Notes: generated from the letters alone by a model not told the origin. Positions 8,942 to 18,240 are shown, counted from the first letter of the stretch. The stretch is 64,000 bases of DNA from an uncultured Flavobacteriaceae bacterium (GCA_947500435.1 CANMRV010000001.1:434001-498000), one strand, 5' to 3'. A program made the numbers and translations.

Positions 8942-8956
8942 TATTCATGTTGAATA
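8942..8956. promoter_or_regulatory. Short dyad upstream of the nag cluster
   Basis: The sequence TATTCA-TGT-TGAATA is a perfect 6-3-6 inverted repeat ending 31 nt upstream of the nagA start. Its position fits an operator in the 5' leader or near the promoter. No regulator gene is adjacent, and I found no convincing TAnnTTTG box next to it, so the call is tentative. Confidence 0.3.
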
Positions 8957-9090
8957 TGTGCAGTCTACAAGATAATAAATAAGGTATTGCAGTGCAGCGA
9001 AAAAAGGAATGCATTTCAGCATTGAATTCCCGTCCACCATATCGGATTCAAGTATTTAGAATGTGCTTTTTACGCTCTCGAAAAAAATTA

Positions 9091-9098
9091 TATTTTTG
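9091..9098 (+). promoter_or_regulatory. -10 box of the tRNA-Arg promoter
   Basis: TATTTTTG matches the Bacteroidetes -10 consensus TAnnTTTG exactly and ends 18 nt before the first base of the tRNA, so initiation would fall about 10-13 nt upstream of the mature 5' end. The upstream -35 region has only T-rich sequence without a clear TTG. Confidence 0.6.
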
Positions 9099-9116
9099 CC
9101 ATCCCACAATTGCAAT

Positions 9117-9188
9117 GGCCCCGTAGTTCAATGGATAGAATAGAAGTTTCCTAAACTTTAGATGCAAGTTCGATTCTTGCCGGGGCTA
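9117..9188 (+). tRNA. tRNA-Arg (anticodon CCU)
   Basis: A complete cloverleaf can be drawn. The acceptor stem GGCCCCG (9117-9123) pairs with CGGGGCT (9181-9187) with one G-U pair. The anticodon arm GAAGT/ACTTT (9143-9147, 9155-9159) encloses loop TTCCTAA with anticodon CCT at 9150-9152. The T arm GCAAG/CTTGC has loop TTCGATT. The discriminator is A9188 and CCA is not encoded. It reads AGG arginine codons. The gene ends 5 nt before the convergent cytochrome-LRR gene stop. Confidence 0.95.
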
Positions 9189-9193
9189 CACAA

Positions 9194-10612
9194 TTACTTG
9201 AAATCTTCTTCTCGCTTATAGATTACTTCCAAACTTTTGTTTTCTGACTTAAGAATACGGATTAATGAATCATTGACCTTTGTCTTCCATAAGTAGATTT
9301 TTTGAAGCTTTGTAAGATTGGGAAGTACCTCCAATAATCCTTCTGAAACATCAGTTTTATATAGGTTAAGAGATTCCAAATGGTTCAATTTTTTAAGATA
9401 TTGAACTCCATTATCTGAAATAGGAGTCCCTTTGAGATTTAATTTTATGAGATTTTCAAGTTGTCCGATTTTTTCAAGCTGCTCGTCTTTCAATCCAGAA
9501 TTGCTTAGGTCAAGCCAAATCAATTGTTCTTTTAGGTTTTGCAGCAAATCTAAATCGACATTGGTAATTGCTCTTTCACTCAAACTAAAATTGGCCTCGA
9601 TAAAATAATTGTCTTTCATTAATCGGTTAATAATAAAACCTTGATTTCGCAAAGAATCGACAATGGACTTATCTGCGGGAGTTACCTCTTTGCTTAAAAT
9701 AGTATACTTGTCAAGACCGAGATATTTGCTAACGGTTTCCACTATCTTATTATCAGCATCCAGTTTAGTAACAAATCCATGTTGTGGGGCTCCTGAAGTT
9801 ATCCACCATTCAATGATCTCAACTTCAGTATCTGTCAAAGGCCGTTTTCCTTCGGAAGGCATGAAATCATCATGGTTTTCGGGCAGTGTAATCCTTCTGA
9901 AAAGTTCACTTGCTTCTATATCTCCTGGAATTACAACTTCCCCATTCTCGCCGCCCTTCATCATATTATTATAACTTGTTAATAGGAGGTTACCTTTCTT
10001 TTTTCCGGTATTATGGCAGCTGATACATTTGCTGCTCATCATTGGCGAAATCAAATCAAGATAGACGTCAGCCGAATCTAAAACTGTTACTTTGGGCCGT
10101 GGTTCAGTCTTCGGTGGAAGTCCAGCTATATTTCTAACGGTATTCGGGGCATATTCCAACAGATATGTTGAGCCATGGGTAAGATTGCCGCCTAAATGAC
10201 CCGTATAGACCATCGTGCCAAAAGCTAGAACTACCAAAACCCGTTTCGGGATGTTTAAATTTTCTCCTTGCTTTTTTGAAATATAATAGCAGCCCAAAGA
10301 GAATACCAAAACGGCAACCCCGCTCCATTTGTGCCAAAACAAAGTGTCCTCGTCATAATCTCCCGAAAGGGAAAGTAAATAACCAAACAGAACGGCCAAA
10401 ACAGCGCTTAGCGCGCCTAAACCCCATAGATAGACAAGAAAGGGTTTTATAGGATGGAACTTCGGCCATCGCACAGCAAATTGAGTAATCGCAGCAAGGA
10501 ACAAAAACCCAATGGGAAGATGCACCAATAAGTGATGAAATCTACCCACGAAACGGATAAAATCGGATGGGTTTTCCAATAAGTTTGTGTTGACTAAAAG
10601 GGCTAGCTCCAT
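9194..10612 (-). CDS. Membrane c-type cytochrome with leucine-rich repeats (DUF2231-like N-terminus)
   Basis: This 472-residue protein has three parts. Residues 1-150 hold about four membrane helices with HHLLVHLPIGF at the start of the first, typical of DUF2231-like heme-associated membrane domains. A c-type cytochrome domain follows, with heme motif CISCH (Cys196, Cys199, His200) and a likely distal Met in DDFMPSEGKRPL, of the planctomycete cytochrome type. Residues about 330-460 are leucine-rich repeats such as LENLIKLNLKGTPISDNGVQ and LNHLESLNLYKTDVSEGL. It is the last gene of a four-gene operon of exported proteins and starts 6 nt after the beta-propeller gene. It may be an electron-transfer or anchoring component; no known function can be assigned. 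Confidence 0.85.
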   Translation of the reverse strand: MELALLVNTNLLENPSDFIRFVGRFHHLLVHLPIGFLFLAAITQFAVRWPKFHPIKPFLVYLWGLGALSAVLAVLFGYLLSLSGDYDEDTLFWHKWSGVAVLVFSLGCYYISKKQGENLNIPKRVLVVLAFGTMVYTGHLGGNLTHGSTYLLEYAPNTVRNIAGLPPKTEPRPKVTVLDSADVYLDLISPMMSSKCISCHNTGKKKGNLLLTSYNNMMKGGENGEVVIPGDIEASELFRRITLPENHDDFMPSEGKRPLTDTEVEIIEWWITSGAPQHGFVTKLDADNKIVETVSKYLGLDKYTILSKEVTPADKSIVDSLRNQGFIINRLMKDNYFIEANFSLSERAITNVDLDLLQNLKEQLIWLDLSNSGLKDEQLEKIGQLENLIKLNLKGTPISDNGVQYLKKLNHLESLNLYKTDVSEGLLEVLPNLTKLQKIYLWKTKVNDSLIRILKSENKSLEVIYKREEDFK

Positions 10613-10618
10613 GTACTA

Positions 10619-11539
10619 TTATTTAAGTGGAGTGCCTTTAAGAGATTTGCCGTTTGTGGTCAATATCTGAAAATGATGAGCGTTGTATCCGGAATAGCTC
10701 CAGACCATGTTTTTGTCTCGATCAACTTCAAATAGCTTGATACCCTCTTTTGCACCATAGCTCGCAATGACTGTATTGCCATTGGGGAGTCTTTGTCCAC
10801 CACATGGATCAGCCAAAGGGTCTCCCTCAAAATCAGAATTTGCTAGCATCCAAACAATTTTTCCTTCTGCATTGAATTCCACCACACGATTCCCGTTTGT
10901 AAGTGTTATCAAGGTATTTCCGTTATTCAGTCGGATGGCCGTGAAGGGCCATGTTTTCGCATCGCGCCCTCCGAAATCCTCGAAATCGGTGCTAAAAGTA
11001 TTTAGCACCTCACCGTCAGCATTGTATTCCTTTACGGAAAAGGCCAGTAAATGTGGAACCAAATAATTCCCGTTTGCTAGTTTACGTGCCATACGGGTTT
11101 GCATATGCACATTGTCCGTTTCTGGTTGGACAGGAATACTTTTAATTACCTTTCCTTCGGAATTGACCTCTACGATTCTGGGCTGGGTGCCTGATTCGGT
11201 AATCATTGTATTTCCATTTTGAAGACGGACGGCAGTTCCAAGTTCCATCGATTCTTCGGCTCGAGTATACCGAAAAACAATGTTTTTGTTGGAGTCAAAT
11301 TCCTTAACCTCACCCGCCCAACAAATGAGAATATTTCCGTTTTCTAACACATATCCGTCCCGGGCTCCGGGTTTTTCAGAATCCCAAATTTCTTCTCCTG
11401 ATTCTCCTATAATACCTGTAAATTGAGGTCCCGCGATAAAAAATGAATGTTTGATTTCGGAAGAACCTTGTCCGAGAATCGGGATGGGCAGAAGCATCAA
11501 TAGATACATTCCATAGGAAAATAAAAGCTCTTTTTTCAT
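10619..11539 (-). CDS. Exported beta-propeller protein (PQQ/ASST-like repeats)
   Basis: The 306-residue protein starts with a Sec signal peptide (cut near ILGQG). The rest consists of repeated blades with the pattern L-x-NGNxLI followed by V-EFD-x-xGK, for example VLENGNILICW, RLQNGNTMITES, RLNNGNTLITLTNGN and RLPNGNTVIAS, about one per 45 residues. This is the pattern of arylsulfotransferase-like and PQQ-type propellers. No catalytic His pattern of true arylsulfotransferases is obvious, so a binding or scaffold role is as likely as enzymatic activity. It lies 10 nt downstream of the DUF1501 gene and 6 nt upstream of the cytochrome-LRR gene, in the same operon. Confidence 0.8.
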   Translation of the reverse strand: MKKELLFSYGMYLLMLLPIPILGQGSSEIKHSFFIAGPQFTGIIGESGEEIWDSEKPGARDGYVLENGNILICWAGEVKEFDSNKNIVFRYTRAEESMELGTAVRLQNGNTMITESGTQPRIVEVNSEGKVIKSIPVQPETDNVHMQTRMARKLANGNYLVPHLLAFSVKEYNADGEVLNTFSTDFEDFGGRDAKTWPFTAIRLNNGNTLITLTNGNRVVEFNAEGKIVWMLANSDFEGDPLADPCGGQRLPNGNTVIASYGAKEGIKLFEVDRDKNMVWSYSGYNAHHFQILTTNGKSLKGTPLK

Positions 11540-11549
11540 TGATTTGGTT

Positions 11550-12995
11550 TTAGGCCAAAATATCTTTTATAATATGTCCGTGAACATCGGTCAAACGTAT
11601 ATCCCGGCCTCCGAAACGAAAAGTCAATAGTTCATGATTAATGCCGAGTAAATGCATTATTGTGGCATGTAGATCATGTACGGATACTTCATTTTCAATG
11701 ACTCGATACCCATAATCATCCGTGCGGCCGAAGATGGTTCCGCCTTTGATTCCTGCGCCGGCCAACCACATGCTGCATGCTGATGGATTATGATCTCTAC
11801 CATTAGTGCCTTGTGCAAATGGAGTTCTTCCGAATTCCCCTGTCCATACCACCAAAGTTTCCTCTAGCATGCCTCGTGATTTTAGATCTTTCAATAGGCC
11901 TGCGATAGGCTGGTCAACGGCATGGGCATTTCTTTCATGGCCATCTTTTAAATTGTTATGTTGATCCCATCTATCAGCTTCGACTTTGGGACAAGTCAAT
12001 TCTACAAAACGCACCCCTCGTTCAACCAGACGGCGAGCCAACAAGCATTGTGCCGCATAACCTCTGGTATGAACATCATCAGAATCAAATCCGTATAATT
12101 TCTTGGTTGCCTTAGATTCATCTGAGAATTCGGTCAGTTCGGGAATTGAGGATTGCATCTTATAGGCAAGCTCATAATTGGAAATTGCAGATGAAACAGC
12201 ATCTACTTCTCCCATCTTTCCCATAAGACTATTATCCATTTGTTTGATAAACTGTAGTTTTTCTTCCTGCAGATTTGTGATGCCTTCTTGTGGCATAATA
12301 TTGGCCACAGGTTCTGCACCGGCTTTTAAAATGGATGCCTGATATGATGCCGGGAGAAATCCGTTTTTGAAATTGTCTAGGCCTCCAGGGGGAATCAACC
12401 CTCCATCCAAAACTACATAACCTGGGATGTTTTTATTGTCACTGCCAAGTCCGTAAGTCATCCAAGAACCCATACTGGGCCGTCCTTGAATACCACTGCC
12501 CGTATGAAGAAAGTAATTGGCATTCGTATGCTCTGGAAATTTGGAGGTCATGGAACGAATTAGTGCAATATCATCTACGCACGTAGCAATATGTGGAAAC
12601 AATTCGCTAACTGGCATTCCACATTCGCCGTACTGTTTAAAATCCCAAGGGCTTTTTAATATCTTCCCGACATTATCAAACTGAGTCGCATCAACTTTGA
12701 ATTTTTTCCGGGGATCCTCGCCGTTTTCTTTGGCAAGCCTAGGTTTGGGGTCAAAGGAATCCACTTGTGAAACTCCTCCATCCATATATAGGAAAATCAC
12801 ATTTTTAGCTTTTGGCAAATAATGTGGGCCCAGATATAAGTCTGTCCCTTCTGCCAAATTTTTTGGACGATCACAACCTATGGGCATGGCTCCAAACAAG
12901 CTAGTAAAAGCCAAAGCCCCAAAGCCTCCTTTACATATGCCCAGCATTTCACGTCGTGAAAGTGGTCGTTGCATAAAGTTGTGATACTTGCTCAT
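11550..12995 (-). CDS. DUF1501 family protein, Tat-exported
   Basis: The 481-residue protein begins with a Tat signal: SRREMLG with Arg14-Arg15 followed by a hydrophobic stretch through AFTSLFGAM. The body is a DUF1501 domain of the alkaline-phosphatase/sulfatase superfamily, with YMDGGVSQVDSFDPKP near residue 70 and VWTGEFGRTPFAQGTNGRDHN near residue 385, the two metal-site regions of the family. DUF1501 genes are routinely paired with DUF1549/DUF1553 cytochrome genes, mostly in Planctomycetes, and their substrate is unknown. Here the start codon overlaps the upstream stop as TAATG, so translation is coupled to that partner. Confidence 0.9.
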   Translation of the reverse strand: MSKYHNFMQRPLSRREMLGICKGGFGALAFTSLFGAMPIGCDRPKNLAEGTDLYLGPHYLPKAKNVIFLYMDGGVSQVDSFDPKPRLAKENGEDPRKKFKVDATQFDNVGKILKSPWDFKQYGECGMPVSELFPHIATCVDDIALIRSMTSKFPEHTNANYFLHTGSGIQGRPSMGSWMTYGLGSDNKNIPGYVVLDGGLIPPGGLDNFKNGFLPASYQASILKAGAEPVANIMPQEGITNLQEEKLQFIKQMDNSLMGKMGEVDAVSSAISNYELAYKMQSSIPELTEFSDESKATKKLYGFDSDDVHTRGYAAQCLLARRLVERGVRFVELTCPKVEADRWDQHNNLKDGHERNAHAVDQPIAGLLKDLKSRGMLEETLVVWTGEFGRTPFAQGTNGRDHNPSACSMWLAGAGIKGGTIFGRTDDYGYRVIENEVSVHDLHATIMHLLGINHELLTFRFGGRDIRLTDVHGHIIKDILA

Positions 12996-15955
12996 TAGAC
13001 GAGGTATATAAATTCCTTTAAATTAATGATACTATGGCAATATTGCTTCCAAAGTATTAGTTCTTGGTCAATTTTATTTTCATTCCGTGTTTCCATTTTC
13101 CGGAGCATTGCCATAAACTCTTGGGCTTTTAATAATTCATCGGATGTTGGTTCACGAGCAAAGGAACGAATGTAAATCCAGCTAACTTTTTCTTCAAATG
13201 ATAGTCCATTTTGGCTCAAAAGTTTTTGGGCCATCAATTCTGCTTGTTCAGCAACAAACGGATCGTTCATAATAATCAAAGACTGAGACGGTACATTGGT
13301 CACGTCGCGTTTTCCAAAGGTGCTAAAGGGAATAGGGCGATCAAAAGTGGTCATCATAGGTTCTAGGAAATTACGGCGAACTTCCAAATAAATACTTCTG
13401 CGCCCATTGCCATCAAGAGGGCCCGACTTGTTGGGCCGACCTCTGCCTTGCATAAAATCGGTGAGATAAGCTGCTACTGGCGGGCCATACAAGCTGTCGT
13501 TCAAACTTTCGGATGCCATAAGAATACCATCTCGAATAGCCTCTGCTTCCAAACGCCTTACCGGAAAGGATGCTAAATATGTATTTGTCGGATCTGCTTC
13601 TAAAAGTTCATCTCCTCGGAGTGTACTTCTTTTAAAAGCATCGGTCAGCACAATTGAACGAATCATTTTTTTAATGGACCAATCTTCATTCTGAAATTTG
13701 ATGGCCAGATAATCTAAAAGTTCAGGATGGGAAGGAAGCTTGCCTTGAAGTCCAAAATTGTCAACAGTTTCAACAATTCCACGACCAAACAAGTGGTGCC
13801 AAATTCTGTTGACCATGACTCTTGAAGTCAAGGGATTATCTTCATGCAACATTGCGTTTGCTAATTCCATACGGCTGCTACCAGTGGATTTAAAAGGCAC
13901 GCCTCCCGTTGGCAAGGCTGATAAGAAACTTCTCGGTACAAGTTCTTCAGAAGGTTCCTGATGATTTCCCCGGATAAACACAGGACTATTTATCCCAAAT
14001 CCATCGGTTACTCCATATACAAATGAGTTACTTGCTAATTTTTCAGCAAGTTCTTTACTGCTATCGACAGCTGACTTTAATTCAGGAAATTGTGAGGGCA
14101 AACTACCGCTTCGTAGTAAGGAGTTGACATGTTGGATTTGGTTAGAAGGAATTTCCAAAGTAGCCCAGTTTCTTTTTTCTGGGGGTACTTCTTTAGTTTT
14201 TGGTTCGGATGGCCATTCTGAATTGTAAGTGATAACATATTGAGATTCTATGTAGGCATCATCAGGAAGTTGATATTGATGAGTTTTATAACCTCCTGGA
14301 AGAATTTCAATATAGGCTTTATGACCCTTCCATGGGGAAACATCTACAATGTAGTTTTGCCATTGCTCGCTGTCCACCGACATTTCTAACTCCCCATAAA
14401 TTGGGTTTTGTATTAATTGAAAATTGTCAATGACAATCCGGATTGTACTTTTAATTCCTTTTGCTCTTATTCCAATAAAGTTTTTGTCTAAAGTGAAATT
14501 ATTTGACTGTAAGGTTCCAAAGATTCCGGTGCCGTACAGCTTGCTTGAAGCTCTTCCGCCGTTCAATTTTAAGAGCTTTCCATTGGATGTATTTACTATC
14601 GGACTTCCCAAAGTAGTTCGATTTCCAAAGGCCATTCCATTGCTTTTCCATCCATCCAAATCAAATCCTCTGAAGTCACCAACAAAAGTATAGGTGGTGT
14701 CGCTTGGTGTTTCTTCTTTCGATGATACTTCGTTTCTTGCAATTGCCTTTTCATCCCATTTATCGGAAATCAATTTTCTCATATAGGCTTGTATGCCTTC
14801 AATTTCTTCTTGAAATTGCTCTTTTTCTAATGACTTATCGGAAACGAAAGGTGTGAATCGGGTACTCTCCATTATTCCATACATGGAATAGTAATCCGTA
14901 GTGAGAATAGGGTCAAACTTATGGTCATGACATTTCGCGCAAGAAACGGTCAATCCTTGGAATGTTTTGGAGGTAACATCAATCATATTATCGATTCGGT
15001 CAGCTTCGTCCTTTTTAATATCAACTGGGCTATGGGTACCCTCGGCCATGGCGAAAAATGCTGTTCCCAATTGGGATTCAGAAATTCCCGATTTAGGGTT
15101 GTAACGGACAGTATCCAACAAATCTCCGGCAATATGCTCCCTTACCAATTGGTCATACGGGATATCATCATTAAATGCCCGAATGAGATAATCACGGTAT
15201 TGCCAAGCCCCCACAATGGAGTAGTCAAATTCGTGGCCCTTAGTTTCAGCGTAGCGAACAAGATCCATCCAATGTCGCGCCCACCGCTCTCCGTATGCAG
15301 AGGAATTCAAGTAACGGTCAACCATTTTTTCGTAGGCATCCACAGATTTATCATCGACAAAGTTTTTGATATCTGCGGGAGCGGGAGGCAGGCCCGCCAC
15401 TAAATAAGAAACTCTTCGAATGATGGAGTTTTTATCTGCTTCCTGTGATTTGACCAATTGTTTTTGATCTAACCTTTCATTGATGAGCGAATCTATTGTA
15501 TTGGTACTAGACTTTGATATTTCGGTTTTGGGTTTGATAAAAGCCCAATGTTCTTTCCATTCAGCGCCTTGGTCTATCCATTTTTCCAGAAGTGCTTTTT
15601 CCCGTTCTGTAAGTTTGTAATTGGATTCAGGAGGAGGCATCATCTGATCTTCTTCCTCATGATAGATGCGGTAAATCAGTTGACTTTTTGAAGGTTTCCC
15701 GGCAACTATCGCATGTCCGCCATCTTTCAAAGCGGCGGTGGCACCTTCAAAGGTGTCCAATCTTAAATCTGCTTTACGACCACTGGGATCCGGGCCGTGA
15801 CATAAATAACAATTTTGCACTAGGATGGGCCGTACATGAAAATTAAAGTCGACTGTTTCGGGAAGCGGTTCTGAAAAAGCAGAGTTTTCTTTGCATGCGC
15901 ACATGACAAGCAATAGAACTATGGAAAAAACAATATTTCTAAAGGTCTGTAACAC
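12995..15955 (-). CDS. PSD1-type cytochrome c / DUF1549-DUF1553 lipoprotein
   Basis: This 986-residue protein starts at GTG 15955 with a lipoprotein signal (LLLVMCAC; Cys19 or Cys21). A planctomycete cytochrome domain carries heme motif CYLCH (Cys49, Cys52, His53) and distal MMPPPES. A DUF1549 domain follows (WARHWMDLVRYAETKGHEFD) with the usual second CAKCH motif near residue 345. Residues about 420-560 are a beta-sandwich, concanavalin-like insert, and the C-terminal third is DUF1553 (TSRVMVNRIWHHLFGRGIVETVDNFG). The architecture equals the long form found in Planctomycetes. It leads the four-gene operon. The function is unknown; a redox-linked surface enzyme acting on a polymer is a reasonable guess. 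Confidence 0.88.
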   Translation of the reverse strand: MLQTFRNIVFSIVLLLVMCACKENSAFSEPLPETVDFNFHVRPILVQNCYLCHGPDPSGRKADLRLDTFEGATAALKDGGHAIVAGKPSKSQLIYRIYHEEEDQMMPPPESNYKLTEREKALLEKWIDQGAEWKEHWAFIKPKTEISKSSTNTIDSLINERLDQKQLVKSQEADKNSIIRRVSYLVAGLPPAPADIKNFVDDKSVDAYEKMVDRYLNSSAYGERWARHWMDLVRYAETKGHEFDYSIVGAWQYRDYLIRAFNDDIPYDQLVREHIAGDLLDTVRYNPKSGISESQLGTAFFAMAEGTHSPVDIKKDEADRIDNMIDVTSKTFQGLTVSCAKCHDHKFDPILTTDYYSMYGIMESTRFTPFVSDKSLEKEQFQEEIEGIQAYMRKLISDKWDEKAIARNEVSSKEETPSDTTYTFVGDFRGFDLDGWKSNGMAFGNRTTLGSPIVNTSNGKLLKLNGGRASSKLYGTGIFGTLQSNNFTLDKNFIGIRAKGIKSTIRIVIDNFQLIQNPIYGELEMSVDSEQWQNYIVDVSPWKGHKAYIEILPGGYKTHQYQLPDDAYIESQYVITYNSEWPSEPKTKEVPPEKRNWATLEIPSNQIQHVNSLLRSGSLPSQFPELKSAVDSSKELAEKLASNSFVYGVTDGFGINSPVFIRGNHQEPSEELVPRSFLSALPTGGVPFKSTGSSRMELANAMLHEDNPLTSRVMVNRIWHHLFGRGIVETVDNFGLQGKLPSHPELLDYLAIKFQNEDWSIKKMIRSIVLTDAFKRSTLRGDELLEADPTNTYLASFPVRRLEAEAIRDGILMASESLNDSLYGPPVAAYLTDFMQGRGRPNKSGPLDGNGRRSIYLEVRRNFLEPMMTTFDRPIPFSTFGKRDVTNVPSQSLIIMNDPFVAEQAELMAQKLLSQNGLSFEEKVSWIYIRSFAREPTSDELLKAQEFMAMLRKMETRNENKIDQELILWKQYCHSIINLKEFIYLV

Positions 15956-16061
15956 GTAGTTTTTATTGGACTATTAAATATAAGAATTATAATTCGTGCA
16001 GGGTTTTTTTAGTACCTCCGATGGTTTTGGAAGTATGATTAACGATAGCTACATTTAGGGT

Positions 16062-17063
16062 ATGAAGAACATCAAAGTCGGAATCATTGGGATAGGTCGA
16101 ATAGGCAAGATTCACTTGGAAAACTTAAGCACAAGAATCGATGGGGTAGAGGTTGTTGCGGTGGTAAACCCCTCGAAAAAGGGACAAGATTATGCATCAA
16201 ATTTTGGTGTAAAAAAAGTGTCCGATGATATTAATGTCATTTTGGATGATTCTGAAATCGATGCTGTTCTTATCTGTTCTCCAAGTGATACACATTCTGA
16301 TTACGCCATTCAATTGGCGGAGGCGGGGAAGGCAATTTTCTGTGAAAAACCGATTGATATGTCCCTTGAAAAGGCAAAAAGAGTTGTAGAAGCTGTACTG
16401 AAAAACAATGTGCCTATGATGGTCGCTTTTAACCGAAGATTCGACCCTGATTTCGCCAAGATTAAAAGCGATGTGGTCAATGGAAAGATTGGAAATATTC
16501 AAAGTCTACATATCATAAGTCGAGACCCTGCACCCCCACCAATCGACTATATAAAACAATCTGGAGGATTATTCAAGGACATGACTATTCATGACCTTGA
16601 TATGGCTCGATTTATCATGGGATGCGAGGTAATTGAAGTTTTTGCCACAGGAAGTTGTATGGTAGACCCTGCAATAGGGCAGGTCGGTGACATTGATACC
16701 GCAACCCTACTTTTGCGTTTTGATAACGGGGCTACAGCGGTAATCGAAAATAGCAGAAAATCTGTTTATGGTTATGACCAGCGATTGGAGGTGTTCGGTT
16801 CGAAAGGAATGTTACAAATCAAGAACCCATTGATGACAAACGTAACGGGATCTGATGCCCAAGGATCTCATTCAGATGTGAATCTCAATTTCTTTATTGA
16901 TAGGTACGAAGCTTCTTATTTAAACGAGATGCAAAGTTTCATCGAAGCGCTAATCAACAAAAAACAGATGCCAGTGGACGGTGAAGATGGAATCAAATCC
17001 ATAGCTTTGGCAGATGCCGCTTACGCTTCTTTACAAGAAAATCGACCTATTAAATTGGAGTGA
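16062..17063 (+). CDS. iolG: Inositol 2-dehydrogenase-like Gfo/Idh/MocA oxidoreductase
   Basis: The 333-residue protein has an N-terminal Rossmann fold with GIIGIGRIGKIHLENL and the family motif CEKPID near residue 97, where Lys is catalytic. The substrate domain carries GGLFKDMTIHDLDMARFIMG with the conserved Asp and His. The pattern matches myo-inositol 2-dehydrogenases best, but sibling specificities in this superfamily are common. It is divergent from the PSD1 operon. A TTG (16027-16029) and TACATTTA (16050-16057), 20 nt apart, resemble a promoter and would start transcription almost at the ATG. It ends 3 nt from the convergent neighbour. Confidence 0.8.
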   Translation: MKNIKVGIIGIGRIGKIHLENLSTRIDGVEVVAVVNPSKKGQDYASNFGVKKVSDDINVILDDSEIDAVLICSPSDTHSDYAIQLAEAGKAIFCEKPIDMSLEKAKRVVEAVLKNNVPMMVAFNRRFDPDFAKIKSDVVNGKIGNIQSLHIISRDPAPPPIDYIKQSGGLFKDMTIHDLDMARFIMGCEVIEVFATGSCMVDPAIGQVGDIDTATLLLRFDNGATAVIENSRKSVYGYDQRLEVFGSKGMLQIKNPLMTNVTGSDAQGSHSDVNLNFFIDRYEASYLNEMQSFIEALINKKQMPVDGEDGIKSIALADAAYASLQENRPIKLE

Positions 17064-17066
17064 TGC

Positions 17067-17780
17067 TTATTTTCGTTTTGCCCAAATTTCGTACATGGGT
17101 TCTCCTTTACTATTCTTCCCGGTATGATGCCAGTCGTCTCCTTTGATTTCGTAGTCGAATTTTAGACTTGCTCCCACTCGGGAATTATCCCTAGAGAAAA
17201 ACTCAATATTTTCGTTGTAAACACCATCTTTTGAAGTGTAGCTTCCACCGCCCGTGCCTGAAAATTTAAAAGTTTCTGTATGATAAGCAATCCATTGAAA
17301 ACGCCCATTCATAAGGAATTTCAGCGTTTTTCTTGCCCTGGAATCTCCTCGTCTTTCTTGTCCTTTATCAGGACCGCGTGTTGCAAAAAGCCATTGACCA
17401 TCTAAATCTTGAGCGTCAGATTCTTGCGGTTCGAACACCATTTTTGAGGCTCCGTCCAAAACCAAATTGTTACCATCAAGTTGCATAGGGATTTCTAGAG
17501 TCTTTAAAGAATCCTTTTGGTAATCTGAATTGAACTCTAACTTGAGTTTTAGCATATTATCTTCTGCAGTGTAGAACCCTCCCAGCGTCTTAATAAATTT
17601 CGCAGGTGATTTTTCATAGACAGAATGAATCAGATAGTCACCGGCCACTTTCAATTCGTGTTGTACATTCCCATCTTTAAATAGATATACCCCTTGATTT
17701 ATTTGCGAATAGGCATGAGTGCCTAGTATAATAAAAATCGTGAATAGGAGAATCGATTTTATGCTGTTAGGACCTTTCAT
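17067..17780 (-). CDS. Exported protein of unknown function
   Basis: The 237-residue protein has a clear Sec signal (residues 7-25, cut near AYSQ). The mature part is beta-rich, with repeated short turns such as YLFKDGN, DGNNLVLDGASKM, GTGGGSYTSKDGVYNENIEF and WHHTGKNSKGEPMYEIWAKRK at the end. The pattern suggests a lipocalin-like or small barrel fold of the sort common in Bacteroidetes periplasmic proteins. I do not recognise a named family. It is transcribed towards iolG and appears to be a single-gene unit. Confidence 0.7.
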   Translation of the reverse strand: MKGPNSIKSILLFTIFIILGTHAYSQINQGVYLFKDGNVQHELKVAGDYLIHSVYEKSPAKFIKTLGGFYTAEDNMLKLKLEFNSDYQKDSLKTLEIPMQLDGNNLVLDGASKMVFEPQESDAQDLDGQWLFATRGPDKGQERRGDSRARKTLKFLMNGRFQWIAYHTETFKFSGTGGGSYTSKDGVYNENIEFFSRDNSRVGASLKFDYEIKGDDWHHTGKNSKGEPMYEIWAKRK

Positions 17781-17925
17781 AAGATGTTTATTTAGAATTA
17801 AATATAACCAAAAAAGAAGATATGGTCAAGTAACTAGATACTCACTTTTTTTAGAATTTATTGAAAAATGAACTACATTTATTTTGAATAACTACTTGCT
17901 TTTATATAAACAGGAATTTTTGAAT

Positions 17926-18240
17926 ATGGAAGGCATTAGAAGAGTAATCGTCGATTTTAAAAAATTGACCCCTGAGGTGCTAAAACTTTTGGTCGAAAAA
18001 TACCCTGATGGGTATGACGATCGAAATATTATATCATTCAAAAATTCTCGTGGGGAAAGGGTTGAAGCCGTTGAGGTTATTACCGAAGATACCAAGTATT
18101 TGGTAAAAATCAGCGCCAAGCTCGAATACACCATGGAAAACTATGATGAAGACGACTATGAAGATTTTGCAGATGATGATCCCGCAGCGGTGGTCGAACC
18201 TAGTGCTGAAGATATGAATTTAGAAGAGGAAGAAGACTGA
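17926..18240 (+). CDS. Small acidic protein of unknown function
   Basis: A 104-residue protein starting at ATG 17926; an in-frame TTG at 17884 would add a poor 14-residue leader. Residues 1-65 look like a compact domain (RRVIVDFKKLTPEVLKLLVEK, then a basic beta segment NSRGERVEAVEVIT). Residues 70-104 are extremely acidic, with runs of Asp and Glu (NYDEDDYEDFADDDP). Acidic tails of this kind are seen in proteins that contact nucleic-acid-binding partners, but no function can be assigned. The stop codon TGA directly abuts the convergent tdh stop codon. Confidence 0.75.
   Translation: MEGIRRVIVDFKKLTPEVLKLLVEKYPDGYDDRNIISFKNSRGERVEAVEVITEDTKYLVKISAKLEYTMENYDEDDYEDFADDDPAAVVEPSAEDMNLEEEED

Noticed and set aside
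14921..15403. A 160-codon plus-strand open frame opposite the PSD1 gene
   Set aside because: It lies antisense to a well-conserved coding region with DUF1549 motifs and shows no family motifs of its own.
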